Below, piece after piece: positions 1 to 13,058 of a stretch of 64,000 bases of DNA; the first letter of the stretch is position 1; each line of letters begins with the position of its first letter. The notes under the pieces were generated by a model, which did no database searches, had not been told where the DNA came from, and worked only from the letters and a program-made list of their open reading frames with translations. Source of the DNA: Cricetomys ansorgei (taxonomy: Eukaryota; Chordata; Mammalia; Rodentia; Nesomyidae); the NCBI GenBank assembly GCA_026225945.1, contig JAMJFZ010001816.1, forward strand, positions 9,203,001 to 9,267,000, given 5' to 3'. A program made the translations under genes and the position numbers.

Positions 1-569
1 TTTGAAAAGCAAAGAAAATGTTTATCCTTTTAGGTTCTAATTGTCTCATTTGCCAAATAAAGGCCTTTCTAATTCAAAAATTTTTGAGAAATAACAAGAG
101 ATATTAAGTAAATTAGTCTGTTTTTATGCCTTCAGGGATCTATCATCAAGTAATTTTTTTTTTTTATGCTAGTGAAACTGTGGCCTCATCTAGGTACCAG
201 GAATGGGTCAGATATCCTGCTTTCACCTTCTCTTACATCTGTGCTTCAGATATTTTCCATGGAGGATCTTGGTTGCTTTTGATCTAGGAGCCTCATTGCA
301 ATATTTTGTGGTTCTTTATCATAGACTTTTGATTAATAGACAGTTTAGCACATATCTTAGGCAATACCTCACAAACAACATTTTATCTACAAAATTCTAG
401 GCACAGTCTTAAAAATTATAAACCTTTAAAACTAACATGGATATAATGCAAAGTGTTTTATGGCATATGCAAGATGTTTCATGACTCTCTAATCAGTGTC
501 CATTCTACAAAACTAAATTTTCCTGAGTTGAAGCACACTTATACCATTACAGTACTAAATAATCTCAAA

Positions 570-790
570 GGATTTGTTCAATATTTGTATTTGTGACTTT
601 TCTTTGTTATGACCAAGTATCTGACAGGAAGTTAAATAAGACGGGGTTATATTGGCAAATGGTTTGCGGATATATTGCATCATTGTGTGGCAGACATGAT
701 AGTGTTCATTGCAGCAGAGTGTATGTCTAGAACTACTTATATCTATTCAGACCAAGAAGGAGAGGAACTGTAAGACCTGGGACATAACTC
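570..790 (-). mobile_element. old rodent interspersed repeat, antisense copy
   Basis: The stretch resembles a very common rodent dispersed repeat read from its far end. It has a TTTCTTTGTTATGACCAAG-like start, then a degenerate section where a TCCATCATGGTGG-like core becomes GCATCATTGTGTGGCAGACA. The match is by eye to remembered copies and the divergence is high. A copy in the opposite orientation begins about 100 bases downstream. The family name is not certain. Confidence 0.4.
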
Positions 791-884
791 AAGGCATGTC
801 ACTCAGAACTCTTGCCCATATAAATGATGTAAATATCCCTGATAAGCCTGTGCATTTGAAAACTTATCTTGGCTAACGGAACTG

Positions 885-1200
885 TTTTGGGAAATTGTGA
901 ACGTTTAGGAAATACCTCATAGGTTCATGTCTTGAAAGTTGGTCCGGTTGGTGGTGACATTTAAAGATTGTGGGGCCTTTAATGGATGAAGCCTGGCCAT
1001 ATCAGTACAACACTGGTGACAAGCATCCTTTACTTGGTTCAAGATTTCTGTTGTTTGCTCTCTTTCTATTTATGACAGAGAGGAGATCTCTCTTTTTCCT
1101 GCTCTGTCATTCCCTCCCCACCATTGTGGATATCTATCCCTCTAGAAAAATAATTCAAAGCAATCTGTTTCTATCATGCTTTGAATAAATAAACACAAAG
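885..1200 (+). mobile_element. old rodent interspersed repeat, sense copy
   Basis: This is recognised from the order of short landmarks: GTTGGTGGTGACATTT, then GGGGCCTTTAATGGATGAAG, GCCTGGCC, a CT-rich middle, CCATTGTGGA, CCCTCTAGAA and a closing GAATAAATAAAC. The same landmark order occurs in an abundant rodent repeat with an AATAAA near its 3' end. The 72-residue open frame over 970-1188 runs through this repeat and has no recognisable protein content. Confidence 0.45.
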
Positions 1201-4200
1201 GTAGCACTGTATCATCTGAAATTTCCAGAGTATATTTTTGGTAGAGTTGAAACAGCATCCTTCTTTCTCTCATGTTCCATATGTTTTTTATTTTTGTTTT
1301 TGTTTTAAATCAAATCTAATACATCTCAAACATATTCAGCATAAATTACTTGTAAGTTTGGCTTAAGTATAATATAGTCAATGAGATTATCATAGAGCCT
1401 TATAGCATGTGTAACAAAAATGAAAACCCATGTTTAAATATCATTAGCAAAAAAATTTTTACATCTTTTTGCTGTTTCCCAGACTCTTCTTTCTTTTAAG
1501 CTTTGGTTGTGCATTATTAAAATGAAATATTTATAAAAAAGTCACTGACATGGTCTCATCCATTGAATGATGCCAATTTGAAGTGTGCTTAATCTGCCTG
1601 TTTCCTAACATCTCCCACTTCACTGTGAATTCTTCTCCACTGTTTTACTTCAGTAGCAGGAATTAGTCACACTGTTGATGATGTTTATACATAATGTATA
1701 CATGTGTATACAGTTTTACTGCATTCTCAAAGTTTTCATTATTCATATCATCTATAGATCTTGTAAATATTCTTTAAGCTCTCAGCATAACTCTACAAAC
1801 TCCTGAAAATTATATATATATATATACACACATATATAAAGAATTTTCTGTAATTTCATTTTGCTTAGACCCTTTTATTATACATGATACTAACACAGAT
1901 AAAAAGATGTATTCAACCTGAAAACTTTATGATTAATTACTACACTTTTGTACCTTGGAGAATACTTTATAGCAAAGGAGAATGGTATGGGAAGAGATCA
2001 TTTGTTAAAACTGCATCTGTTAATTTGTTATATGCTTTGTAGAGTATGATTTTTAAAACAAATATATTTATATCAGCATTCATGTTTTTTTTCTGAATTT
2101 ATTTTTTATTCTGAAGTCAATTATATTAGTTTATAGCATACCCGTAATCCAAGATTTAACTTTATTGTCATAATTGCAAAGGGATAAATGTCCACCCATG
2201 ACAGAAGCTAAGGATATATACAAAACTCAATTTTCTTAAATAATATACATATATCAGAACTCATTTACACTTAGCTTCAAATAGAAAATGATAGTCTATC
2301 CCAGTTATGAGATATTCATCAACTTTTTCAAAATATTTGCTACACTGAAAATGTCAAATTAGTTTTCTTGAGAAAAAGTCGTTAAATTTCATGCTGATAA
2401 TAGTGTAATCAGATAGGTGGAGACATTAAGACACAATATAGGGCAAAGATAAAATTTAAGTGTAATATATTCAGTGGTACCTTATAGGATGATCTGAGAT
2501 AGAACCAGAACATTTGAATGATCTGGCTTATCAATTAAAAAAATAATTTAAAGATATAAAATATTTGCAATTTACATTCTTCCAAATATGATCTTTTGTG
2601 TGAATACACACACACATAAACAGTGTGTACAGTGTTTGTATAGTGGATTATTTTTGACCATTACTATACATAGATGGATGAATCTATTATTGTAATTCTA
2701 AGAAAGTCAACATTTCCCAATCATACATAATTTTGAAACAAATTCTGCACAAAATAAAAGGAACCAATGAAATTTACGTTAAAATATGTATTGTTAAATT
2801 CTATAATTTTAATGAAAAATTAAGTTGTCCATAATGAATTATTTTTATTTTATGATAAATGAACTAAGTATTTCTTTCCATTTGGCTCAATTCTTTACCT
2901 CTATCCATAAATCATCCTCTGTAAACCCAGTCTACATTGGTGGCATTCACATAACATGCTTTGGAAAGCACATATTGAAGCTTTCATAAATGTACATTTT
3001 GTGTTATAGGAGCAATCCTATTCTGAAAACATATTGAAATTTAATTTTTGTTGTCTGGTAGCTAACTAGTGAAGTCAGTACAGAAGCCTATTTTGAGGGG
3101 TTAGCATTATTTTCAGCTTAGGGTACTGGAAAATAACTGTAGCTTTATCTGATTCTGGATTTTGAGTCAAATTCCAGATCACTAATTGCATGCATTCTCA
3201 TAATTGCTGTTTTGCAAAATGAGTGTTTGAGTTCCTTGGCAAAAGTCAAATATAGGTAAGATACAGAGTTTTGTGATGTTCACAGAACAAGTCTCTTTGT
3301 CTAGCTACTGCAAATTTTTCTTACTTGATTGCACTTTGATATGCTTTCACACAGAGAATAAAATGTCTTCACACCTATATTCGCACTTCATACCATTCTG
3401 GCGTATTTTCTCAAGTAGTACATATATGCCTAAAGCATCTTGAAATAATTCTCCACATTTATTCACTCGAAATGCAGAATCATTCCTTAAAATCATTTGA
3501 TTTTATCCTTGCATCAGTGGGAAGATCAAGGCCTCTAGCTATGTATCCTTCCACACAAAATTAGCAACCAGTTATACTGTTCGAACTTTTTATTTTCTGG
3601 GGTTAGAGTAACGGTAGTTTTTTGTTATCTTCCTACACAGTCATTCCGGAGTGACTCCAGTAGAGACTAATACCTGTGCATTTTCAGTTGATGTTAGTGT
3701 ATTGTGCCAAATCTCTGCAAACATACTCTGATTTTTTTCTTTCTATCCATTCCTTATAAAGTATTCTCTCAAAGGAGCAGATGGATAAATAGAACTAGAT
3801 AAGGCAAGGTAGTACTATTCTGCTAGAGAAATGATAATTGACAATCTTCCAAGCAATGTATCACCAATACCAGAGCCTAAGAATGTGACTAAGCTTATTT
3901 TCATTCTGGGAAGCATTCAAAAATGACTGACTTATGGATCAATCATAAAAGTCAAATGAGGATATAGATTACAAATTCTGAAGTGGTCAGTGACACTATT
4001 CTTTCCTCAAAGGTTAAGGAGTCTTTGTAAAATCAACTAGTAATGGATTTTTAAGTAATTTATTAATATTTTATAGAACTATACAATTTAAATATATTTT
4101 CCCAAGTGTGTTGGCATATATTAGACTTACTTATATCTGTATAACACTCTAATAACTAGGACTTGTAAGAATAATTATCTTATACATAATAGAACATGGA

Positions 4201-4924
4201 AATATATCATCCTGGTGGACTATAAAGGTGATTGAGTCTATTACTCTTTACAGTATTAGATGTATTTTACCTGTTTTATAGTTACAACACAAGGTAATGA
4301 GTAAATACTATAAATATATTCAGTTGAACATAAAGATATATTATACACACCTGTGTGTGTCTATGAACAACAGATGAAGGTAGGTATTTAAATGATCCGC
4401 GTATGTAGACTAGGTGCTGGATGAAGGATCTACTTAAGTTTTTTCATCGTCTTTTGCCTAAAAGGTGTCTGCTAGTTATGGTAGTATTGGACTCGACATG
4501 ATTGAGATGAAATAATCCATCATATGCCATTAAGACTCATATGAAAGAGAAGATAACATTCGTCGCTATCCTTGTACTTTGCATCTCTTCTTAATGGTTT
4601 AATTATACTAGTAGATAGAGCCATTTTTAATTATTTTCACTGGATGTTTCTTAAAATAGCTTCACATGATGTCAACAGGAGAACTCTGACATTGCTAGTC
4701 AGAATAATCTAGTTATACAAAATAAGTGTAACATGGTCTTGGACCCAGTCATCACTTTGTGAGATGGTCTGTAGTCAAAATTCATCTGCTCACTTGACTT
4801 CTATAACACATTATACTAAGTGGTGGACACATTTTCTCTTAGTCACACTTTGTAACTTATACCTGGGATCTTCTGAACCTGCCTCTTGATTTGGTAATTG
4901 TGTCAAACTAATTAGTAGTGTTTT
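1201..4924. other. AT-rich unique stretch, nothing recognised
   Basis: About 3.7 kb without a gene or a repeat I can name. It holds a short (TA)n-(CA)n run near 1808-1840 and brief CA and TG runs near 2607-2625 and 4348-4360. No open frame stands out. Old, decayed repeats may be present below what can be seen by eye. Confidence 0.5.
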
Positions 4925-5595
4925 TATTTAATTGAAAATAACCCTTTATTATACCATACATTCTTATTATGGTTTCTGCTCTCTCAACTCTTCCCAGATC
5001 CTTCCACCTACCCACACACCAAACTCTAATGTTTATCTCTGTCTCTCTCTTTAGAAAATAAACAGGCATGCAAAAGAAACAAACAAATCATAATTTTTTT
5101 AAAAACAAGTAACAAAGAGAAAAGACATGAAAACTCACAGTGACACAAACCAAAAACCATACTATTACAAAATTGGAAATCATAATATACAAGAAATAGA
5201 CCAATAGAAAAAAAAATGCCCCCAAAAAGCTTTATGAGACTAAAAATCTACAAAAATTCCATTGATTTCATTTTTTGTTGGCCATCTACTGTTAGGCATG
5301 GGGACTTCATTTTAGTGTGGTTAATATATCCTGTAGACTCCATTGGAGAAAAAGTCATTATTTTTCTTTGTGAACAGTTATCAATTGGAGATAGCTTCTT
5401 TGTTAAGAAGAGGAGCTCATGTTCACTTTTGCCTCTCAATACCAAGACCCATCTGGTTTGAACCTATATACACTCTGTGCATGCTGTCACAGTCTCTGTA
5501 AATTAATACTCCCATCTATCTACTGTTTCTGGGAAGACACTGCTTTCTTGTTCTCATAATCTTTCCATTTCTCAATCTTTCAAGAAGGGTATGGA
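4925..5595 (-). mobile_element. L1 3' end, Lx-like, antisense
   Basis: Read on the plus strand this is the reverse complement of a rodent L1 3' tail. It has a T-rich start with TTTATTATACC, a pyrimidine-rich CTCTCAACTCTTCCCAGATC block, an A-rich AAACAAACAAATC tract, and then the 3' UTR landmarks TTGGCCATCTACTG, GACTCCATTGGAGAAAA, TATCAATTGGAGATAGCTTC and CCATCTGGTTTGAACCT. The small frames over 5216-5461 on both strands are shadows of this non-coding tail. The right boundary is approximate. Confidence 0.75.
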
Positions 5596-5692
5596 AGCAA
5601 ACTGAACTTCACAAATGTGTGATATTTTTCTTAAGAACATATTCCATGTGAATTTGACCTTGTTTATATTACTTAAGAACACTCAACATAAG

Positions 5693-5868
5693 CTGGGTGG
5701 TGATGCCACAAGCCTTCAATTCCAGCACTCAGGAGGGAGATGCAAGAGGATCACTGTGATTTCGAGGCCAGCCTGGTCAACAGAGTGAGTTCCAAGACAG
5801 CCAGAATTACAACAGAGAGACTGTTTCTCAAAAAACAAAACAAAACAAAATACAACAAACAAATGAAC
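5693..5868 (+). mobile_element. B1 SINE
   Basis: This is a 7SL-derived B1 element in sense orientation. Landmarks in order are GCTGGGTGGTGATGCCACA, ATTCCAGCACTCAGGAGG, a degenerate GAGGATCACTGTGATTTCGA (pol III B-box region), GCCAGCCTGGTC, AGAGTGAGTTCCAAGACAGC and a tail of AAACAAAACAAAAC. The 65-residue frame at 5740-5937 reads through the element and is not a gene. Confidence 0.9.
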
Positions 5869-5869
5869 A

Positions 5870-7079
5870 AAAAGAACAGAACACTAAACCCTTATTTTAG
5901 GATTTCCTGTGTTCTCCCTTTTCCATTTCTGTCCTGACCAAATGTAGTGAATGGGATATGGGATTGGGATAATATAGCCTAACAAACACCTCCTTGCTAA
6001 ATATTATCAGCAATATTTTTATGTTTGTGACAAGTTAACCAATTTCTAGGCTTAATGTTTGTATATACACAAGAAGAAAGGATTGACATTAAGATAGCAT
6101 CACCCTCTACGAATCATTTAAATGATGCCTTTCTAAGGTGAATAACTGAACCACATGGAAAAGCATCATACATATTCATAAGTAGCTTAATATTGTGGTT
6201 AATAATTGCACTGCTCATTCTAAATAAAATTCAGTCCTTTCTATGTATCATCTGCTAAAGCTCTTTGTTGAATAGAATATGAATGATTATCAATTCTTTT
6301 CATGCTTTGATGTACAGCCTATGCCTAGAGGAAGATAAGCCAAAACATGCATATGTCCTCACAGTTGTGATCTTGCTTAAAATGATGTGAATCTGAAAGA
6401 TATGCAGATAGAGTCATTCAAATAACTCAGGCTCTTTCTATTTCCTGAAGTTTTTTTTTTTCATTTATAAGTCTTTGTAAATTTTATAAACTCTTTAACT
6501 GTCCACAATTATTCACCACCTATGCATGAATACTCATGGATCCGGGCTGAATGCTGTAATTATCAAGAATGATTTTTATTGTGTAGTTATAAGCACTTCA
6601 TCTCTCCCTAATGTGAATCAGGCTTATAAGGGGATGTTATGAATTTTATAAATGCTAATTAGATAAATATGAAAAAAAGAATGACTTTAAAGGGAGATTG
6701 TAATGGGTTTCTGGCTTAGCAAATTAGAAAGGTTGTTGCTTACAACTGGGAATTTATAGAGGATGATTTATAAATCATCAAATATTTTAGGAATATTTTA
6801 TTGCTTCCTGAATCAAAATTGAAGCTCAGTTTTTGAATGTCAAGGTTGGAAGTTAGTCCTACTTTAGACTCATTATATGAATATGTTATATTTGCATATA
6901 TGTTCTGTAATAGTAATTTAAAATACTTAGCACATATTCATTATATACAGTGATGGGTTTCTCAATACATTTTTACAATATATTGTGCTTTGTCCATAAT
7001 TACCATCCATTACCCACTTTCTGCTCATGCACTTCCTTTTCCTTAATGTAATTTAGAGACACACACATACAATATTCAA
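5870..7079. other. AT-rich stretch, nothing recognised
   Basis: No gene, splice-like structure or named repeat was recognised here. A T9 run lies near 6452, and the rest is AT-rich sequence of ordinary complexity. Confidence 0.5.
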
Positions 7080-7401
7080 AAAAATTTAATCTTTTCATTC
7101 AACTCTTTCATGTAGTTTCTTCCTTATTTCACTCATCTGTTAATTGACAATATTTTATTCTAGTCCATTTTGCCTTTGGTTAACAGTCTTATAACATTTT
7201 TTTGAAGTCTTTGCCTTGTATTTCATCTACTTTGCTGTCATGGGAGTAAGTTACTGTTGAATTTTTACCTTTTGGAGGAGCTGTTTTGGTATTTTTGTTT
7301 TTAAAATTTTGTTTTTTCTGTGCTGGGACTTGGAAAGCTGGACTTAAGTCACCTCTTGGGATTTTAAATCTGCTACAGCTTTCCAGTTGTAGTATTGTCA
7401 A
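7080..7401 (-). pseudogene. L1 ORF1 N-terminal remnant
   Basis: The minus strand has an open frame of 70 residues (7189-7401) that is rich in lysine and asparagine (PAQKKQNFKNKNTKTAPPKG) and ends with DFKKML before a stop. Beyond the stop, out of frame, the reverse complement still looks like ORF1 coding for a charged EE-rich segment. ORF1 encodes an RNA-binding chaperone of the L1 particle and is normally over 300 residues long, so this is a broken relic. It could be chance, since the lysine-rich composition is the main clue. Confidence 0.4.
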
Positions 7402-8110
7402 AGTTCTGATGGAAATGGTTAGGCAGGGCTAAGTTGCAGTTCTCTCCATAGTACCGGGACTGTACTGTACGTACACCCTAAAACAGTGGGATCAAGTTAT
7501 GTTACCAAAGCTCTAGTGTCATTCTGACAGCAGAAACTAACACAAGAAGAAATCACTAAACTAAATCTTTCACATCTATACCTCCAGTAACTCTCGAAGA
7601 GACATGTGTAATACTATAATTTCTAAGGTGTTACTTCCTAAGAGTAAGAACAGGAAGCAAGGGAGTAAGCTTCTCAGTAATATTAGAATAACAGAGAGAA
7701 TGCAGAAGTGCTAGCAGTAAATTAAATGTGGTGGAAATTTAGTAGGTAGGGAGAGGAGTATGGCAGATCCACCCACATTTAGAGGGAAAAACTCCAAAGA
7801 TTATAAACAACAAAGATAAATATTTTATGTGAAGGAAATATATGCTTTTTTCCCAGTAGTGAGAGAAATTCTGCTAGACAAGCATAAGTTCATGAAACTT
7901 GTCCTGGGGTTCTCTATGTGGGCAGGACCTTTGCCACTAGAGTAGCACAGCCCTCAGTTAAGGACCCAGCTTAGCTCTTTAAAAAGTCCCTGCAGCTGAA
8001 ACAGTTGAATGTTGAACAGTAGAAATTAAATTTAATTTTCCTCACCACTATGTATTAAGTGGACTCCAAGATGGCTGTCTTGCCAGACTGCTGGAGTATT
8101 CAGTGATGAC
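7080..8110 (-). mobile_element. L1 5' region with start of ORF1, antisense
   Basis: The right part (about 7400-8110) looks like an L1 5' UTR in reverse. Near 8060-8100 the reverse complement contains GACAGCCATCTTGGAGTCCA, typical of a rodent L1 5' start. The left part encodes an ORF1-like N-terminus on the minus strand. Together they suggest a 5' L1 fragment that lost its 3' body after insertion. L1 copies are normally 5'-truncated, so a retained 5' end is less usual. Assignment is by resemblance only. Confidence 0.5.
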
Positions 8111-8191
8111 TCCAGTGCTTTAACTCTACATTTCTTTTTTGTTTCACTGTCTCTGCCATGTTCACTGTATGCTCCTGATTGTTTCCCTACC

Positions 8192-8218
8192 TGGTGTGTG
8201 TGTGTGTGTGTGTGTGTG
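8192..8218. repeat. (GT)n microsatellite
   Basis: An uninterrupted TG dinucleotide run of about 13 units. The 77-residue frame at 8179-8412 reads through it (a Cys-Val run) and is discarded. Confidence 0.95.
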
Positions 8219-8594
8219 GTCTGCCTCTCTATCCCTCCCTCTCCTACTTTCCAAATGCAGTTATACTGAAATTTGCTGTGCGTTCTGAATGCCTTGCTTT
8301 GTCTTCAGTTTTAATTCTTAACCTTGTCTATTACCCTCTTAGCTTGGAGGTGAAAGCTCAACTCCCCCTCGCCCTGTCCTGCTTTTTCAACAGTCCCTTC
8401 CTTCTGCCTTAATCCTTAATCCTCCCTCCTTTTTTTTTCCTTCCCCCTTCTGTCTCCTGAAATTTCAATGGCTTCCCAAAGTTATCTATATTGAGTAGAT
8501 GATCGCTGCTTTCTATTTCCCAGTATACTCATTCAAATTTTTTATTCCTTTGTGCTTTTGAAAGAATACATACAATTTTACACGTGCCTCTCTC

Positions 8595-8935
8595 TCTCTG
8601 TGTTGTTTATAAAAGTGTGATGGTCTGTGTGTGGAAGAGAGGAAAATCTTGGATGTTGTTCCTTGGGTGTTAATCTGTCGACATTGGTCTTTGGAACAGA
8701 ATTTTTCACTGGTCTTGAATTTACCACATAGTCTAGGCTAGGTGACCTTATGAGGTCAAAAAAGTCACCGGTCTGCACCCTGACCTCTTTTTCATCCTGT
8801 GTACTATGATAAAAAGATGTGCCATCATCATACCAGCCCTTTTCTCTGGGTTCTGAAATTTAACTCAGGTCATATATGTGCAGGCAAGCAATTTACTGGT
8901 TGATCACCTCATCAATCTCATTCGTGTTTTTTCTT
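8595..8935 (-). mobile_element. B4-like SINE, antisense
   Basis: Read on the plus strand this is the reverse of a B4-type composite SINE. Landmarks are ATCTTGGATGTTGTTCCTTG, TCACTGGTCTTGAATTTACC, GTCTAGGCTAGGTGACC, TGTGCCATCATCATACC, GGTTCTGAAATTTAACTCAG, and AGGCAAGCAATTTACTGG (the reverse of the tRNA-like head). It is moderately diverged, and its 3' tail lies to the left in TG/CT-rich sequence. Confidence 0.65.
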
Positions 8936-9120
8936 ATTCTTGCTTTAACAGATTCATATAATGATGATCAAAACTTGTGATAATTCTTAATTTTTGACTC
9001 CTTCCACTTTCGAAAACACTATAGCAAGTTTAGATTTGACAGAGTATGATACCAAAATCCTACAGTCTACAATAGGATACATTACAAACACAAAATCACA
9101 CATAATTTATAAGCTTATAA

Positions 9121-9162
9121 ACACACACCACACACACACACACTCACACACACACACACACA
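9121..9162. repeat. (CA)n microsatellite
   Basis: Imperfect CA repeats with CACCA and CTC interruptions. The 89-residue frame at 8994-9263 crosses it as a His-Thr run and is not a gene. Confidence 0.95.
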
Positions 9163-9164
9163 TA

Positions 9165-11783
9165 TGTAGCTATATGTACATGGAATCTCAACCATATTTC
9201 ATGCATCAACTCCAATACACTTACATATTGCTTACATTCTGTAACATGTGGCGTATATATTAGTTGAATCATTTGTTTATATATACACAAATTTTATATC
9301 ATATATAAAAATTGGTTTAGACTGTGACTAGAATATGTGAGCAAATTTAAAATTATGAATAAAGGATTTTTTTGGATTAAGTTGCTGAATTTATGAACAG
9401 TATGTTAATTGGAGGAATAAGGCTTTTCTTCTGCTCATTGTCATTTTATAATTTCTCAGAGTATTTAAGTACAGAAAATATTACTTAAGAGGCAGGGAAC
9501 TTCCAGTAAGTTTCCAGGCTTCAGAGATAAATTATTTATGTTAACAAACTGGAAGGAGTTCATTTACTTTAAAATTTATAAGGAAGATCAATGAGACATA
9601 CAATGTGGTATTACTTAGGTCTTAAATGCTACAACACATACATTCAGTTAATGGAATGTTAACCAGGGAATATAGTCAGCAATTCATAAATAAATAATTG
9701 CTATAAATGTCCAGATTTTTAAGGTCCTTAAAAATTGTTTCTGAAGTCAGCTGTTATTTCATGCATGTGTTACCTCAAATCACTAAGAAGTATAATTGTA
9801 AAGAGAATTAGATGCAGTCTTGCTTAAGGAAGACTAAATATTTTAAAGCTCCATTGTTTGAAGAGAGTGAGTGAGAAGGTCCTATATGCCATTACATTTG
9901 AGTTACTTGGATTATTGAATATCCTCAGAATGATCAAGTTCAAAGCAGCTTAATTGACAAAACTGGGCCATGCATATCAAATAATATATTTTGCGACAGT
10001 ATTAATCACCAAGGCATGTTTACAATTCATGCATAAAGTAGAAACCTTGAGTTGACTTACAACTTGGACATGAAAATAATGGTTAAAGGGACATAAATCA
10101 ATAAAATTACAAGCCAAGTTATTTAGCAATATAAGGGACATAACATTTATATTACTTTTTCTATTACATACCAGAAAAAACATATTCTTTTACCTTCCGT
10201 ACCAGATGTGAAGTAAGAATGTGTCAAAGTATGTTAGAAATCAATTAAAATGTTAAAAAGTCAAAGTAAATCTCTTTCTTTTAATATACTTATGTTAAAT
10301 GTTACACAGAAAATTATCCTCAATAATGGTGTGATTGCACACTGTTCTTGTATAAGCATGGGACACTGGATTAGAAAGACATTTGTTTTCTACTTAAAGA
10401 CAGTTGCTACCATGTACAGTGTTGCCATTCAGGAGTCACTTAAAAAGTCATATAACTTACTTAATAAAATTCCATATTAAAAGCTGAAAATAAATGAACT
10501 CATATGTTGCAGTATATATACTCATTAGCTAAAAAATTATTATTAAATTCTATCAATCAGTTTGATCTTGATCTATCAAGAATATTTCCAGTAGTTTATA
10601 AAAGACTTAAGAATTTTTGGATTAATTATACACAAAAATGATTTTCTAATTTAACTCATATTTTAAAAGTCTTTTTACAGGTAATATTTATTGCCCAAGT
10701 TTGGAAATATATGTTATTTATTCAAGGACAACTAAATGTTAAGTATGGTAATTAAATATTTGAGGATATCATCATCTATTGATATTATTAAAAACATTTT
10801 ACAAATATCTTGATGTATAATACCCCAGAAAATGTTATTTCTCTCTTTAAAAGTGTGATTTTATCAGCTGGAATGTTTATTTTATTTTCAATTGTTGACA
10901 TTAGGAATTCACCCTTCCTTTGTTGTTGTTAATTTCCTGATCCCAAATAATTTCCAAGAAGCATCATTATTTTTGGTGTCTTACTGATTTGGAAATTCTC
11001 ATTTGGTAATTACCTCTACTCTGAAACAAATTGTCTCTATCATATCAATCTTGAGCAATTTAAATTATTTCTTTAGTGAAAACCACACTGATATTACATG
11101 CTATCCCAGTCTAGGTCATAGGTTTGCCTGTGAGAGCATTCATGAAATGATCTATTTTCCTTCCCAATAGGAGACAGAGAACGAACATAGGTATTAACAC
11201 ATGAAAATTCCCTTGTTCTGGTAATAATTATAAACGTAAGAAAAACACTTTAAAAAATCTACTGAGGAAGTTTTGATTTTACTTTAATTCATTTATTCAT
11301 CAACCTTTCCTATACATCACAAGGTCAAGTATTCACCACAATTTTTATCTTCTAGTTTCAGGCATCAGGGAGACTTGTTGCATCCAAAACTTTCATATTG
11401 TAACACAAAGCACTAAATGTTATCTCCTCATCAAAGTTTCACAACTGAATGTTTAGAAGTGTTTTGACTGAAGAAGGGAAAGCAGATTGTAGATCTTACA
11501 GCTTCTATCATAAGAAAAAGGACAGGCAATAGTATTTTTAGAAGAGGTAGCATATTAATTAAAACCAAGCAACTCAATGATTACTTTAATTTAGATTCTT
11601 TACTCTTCTAAATTTCATTCACAAACTACTACAATAACTTGTGCTTCCATCTAGATCTTGAGATTTCATCAAATTAGAAGGAAAAATGTCTTCTGAAATC
11701 AGTGAGATAAATGATAAATAAGCAATAATGTAGGAAATACAGCTTAGAATAAGCCCTGGAGAAGCCAGAATTGTCAATCATAG
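9165..11783. other. AT-rich stretch, nothing recognised
   Basis: About 2.6 kb without a gene or a repeat that I could name. The small frames at 9977-10183 (minus) and 10250-10480 (plus) have no recognisable domain and the composition expected of chance frames in AT-rich DNA. Confidence 0.5.
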
Positions 11784-11795
11784 GGGCCTACTTTC
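11784..11795 (+). repeat. target-site duplication, left copy
   Basis: GGGCCTACTTTC here matches GGGCCTATTTTC at 13264-13275 with one mismatch. The pair brackets the inverted L1 described in the next entries, as expected for L1 endonuclease-primed insertion. Confidence 0.65.
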
Positions 11796-12749
11796 AAGAC
11801 AGAACAAGGCCAAGCATGATCCCCTATATCAAGGCTGGACAAAGAAGCCTAGCAGGAGGAAAAGGGTCCCAAGGACCAGACCCCCTCACCACACACACAC
11901 ACTCTTAACTTTTATGAGTTTTATGAAAACATCGGGCCATACAACCTAAGATATATGTAGAGGACCTAGTACAGACTCATGCAGGCTCCATGTCTGTTAC
12001 TTTAGTAATAGACATCTATGAGCTCCTAAGAGTCCTGGTTAGTGAACTCTGTGGGACATGTTCTCCTGATGTCCATGACCCCTCTGGTCTCAAGAGCTGC
12101 TGGAGCTCCTCTTCCTGGGAGTTCCCCTAGCTCTTTCCAATGTTTGGCCTCTGCCTCTGCTCCCAATAGCTGTTGGAGGAAGATTCTCTGATGAAGATTG
12201 AGTAGGTACCAATCTATGAGGATAGCAGAATATCAGTGGAATATCAACCCAGAGATGTCCAAGCTATCCAGTTTCCAGTTTCTGGATAGCCCTACAGTGT
12301 CAGGTGTGGATTCCTTCCCTCTAGGTGTTCTACCTTTCCATTGATTTAGCAGATCTGTAGGCAGGTTAGGCTATAGGTCAAAGGTTTTGTGGCGAAGTTT
12401 GTGTCCCAGTCCCACTACTAGTTGACTGATTATAGACGATGACCTGCTCAGGTCCATTCTCCCCTAGCTGGAGTCATCCTTGCAGATTCCAGGGAGTTTC
12501 CACTGCACTAAGTCTCCAGATCCCCCCGCCCCCATATCCCCCAATTCTGGATGGCTCTCTATATTCTTTCTCTCCATTTCTGTGTCCCCACTTGATCCCT
12601 CCTGTTCCCATTCCCATCTTTTCTCAGCCCACCTGAAACATCTGTTCTACTTCCCTTTCCAAGGGAGATTCATGTGCCCCTACTGGGGCCCTCCTTGTTG
12701 CATAGTTTCTCTGGATCTGTGAATTGTAGTATAATTGTCATTTACTTAA

Positions 12750-13010
12750 CACCCAGTATCCATCTATAAGTACATACCATGTTTGTCTTTCTGAGTCTGG
12801 GTTACTTCCCTTAGGATGATATTTTTTCTAGTTCCATCCAATAGCCTACAAATTTCATGATGTCATTCTTTTTAATAGCCGGTAATATTCCATTGGATTT
12901 TTGTACCCCTATTTCATTATCCATTCTTCAGTTGAGAGTCATATAGGTTGTTTCCAATTTCTTACTACTATGAATAAAGCCACTATGAATACAGTTCCAT
13001 CTCGTTATGC
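12750..13010 (-). pseudogene. L1 ORF2 C-terminal remnant (inverted segment)
   Basis: In reverse, the sequence covers the last part of ORF2: the region encoding MFIAALF-like, WYIYTMEYY-like and ILSEV-like segments is recognisable from its DNA. Examples are ATGAATAAAGCCACTATGAA, TAATATTCCATTGGATTTTT (for the MEYY region) and TTTTTCTAGTTCCATCCAAT. It is broken by stops and indels. It carries no catalytic residues, because the endonuclease and reverse transcriptase domains are not included. Confidence 0.65.
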
Positions 13011-13058
13011 CCTATTCCATTGGTAACCTTGGGAGGCTTGCTGGTTTCTGAGTGAAAT

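Noticed and set aside
8110..8470. Possible LTR or further L1 5' UTR
   Set aside because: The pyrimidine-rich sequence has no landmark that I could place in a specific family.
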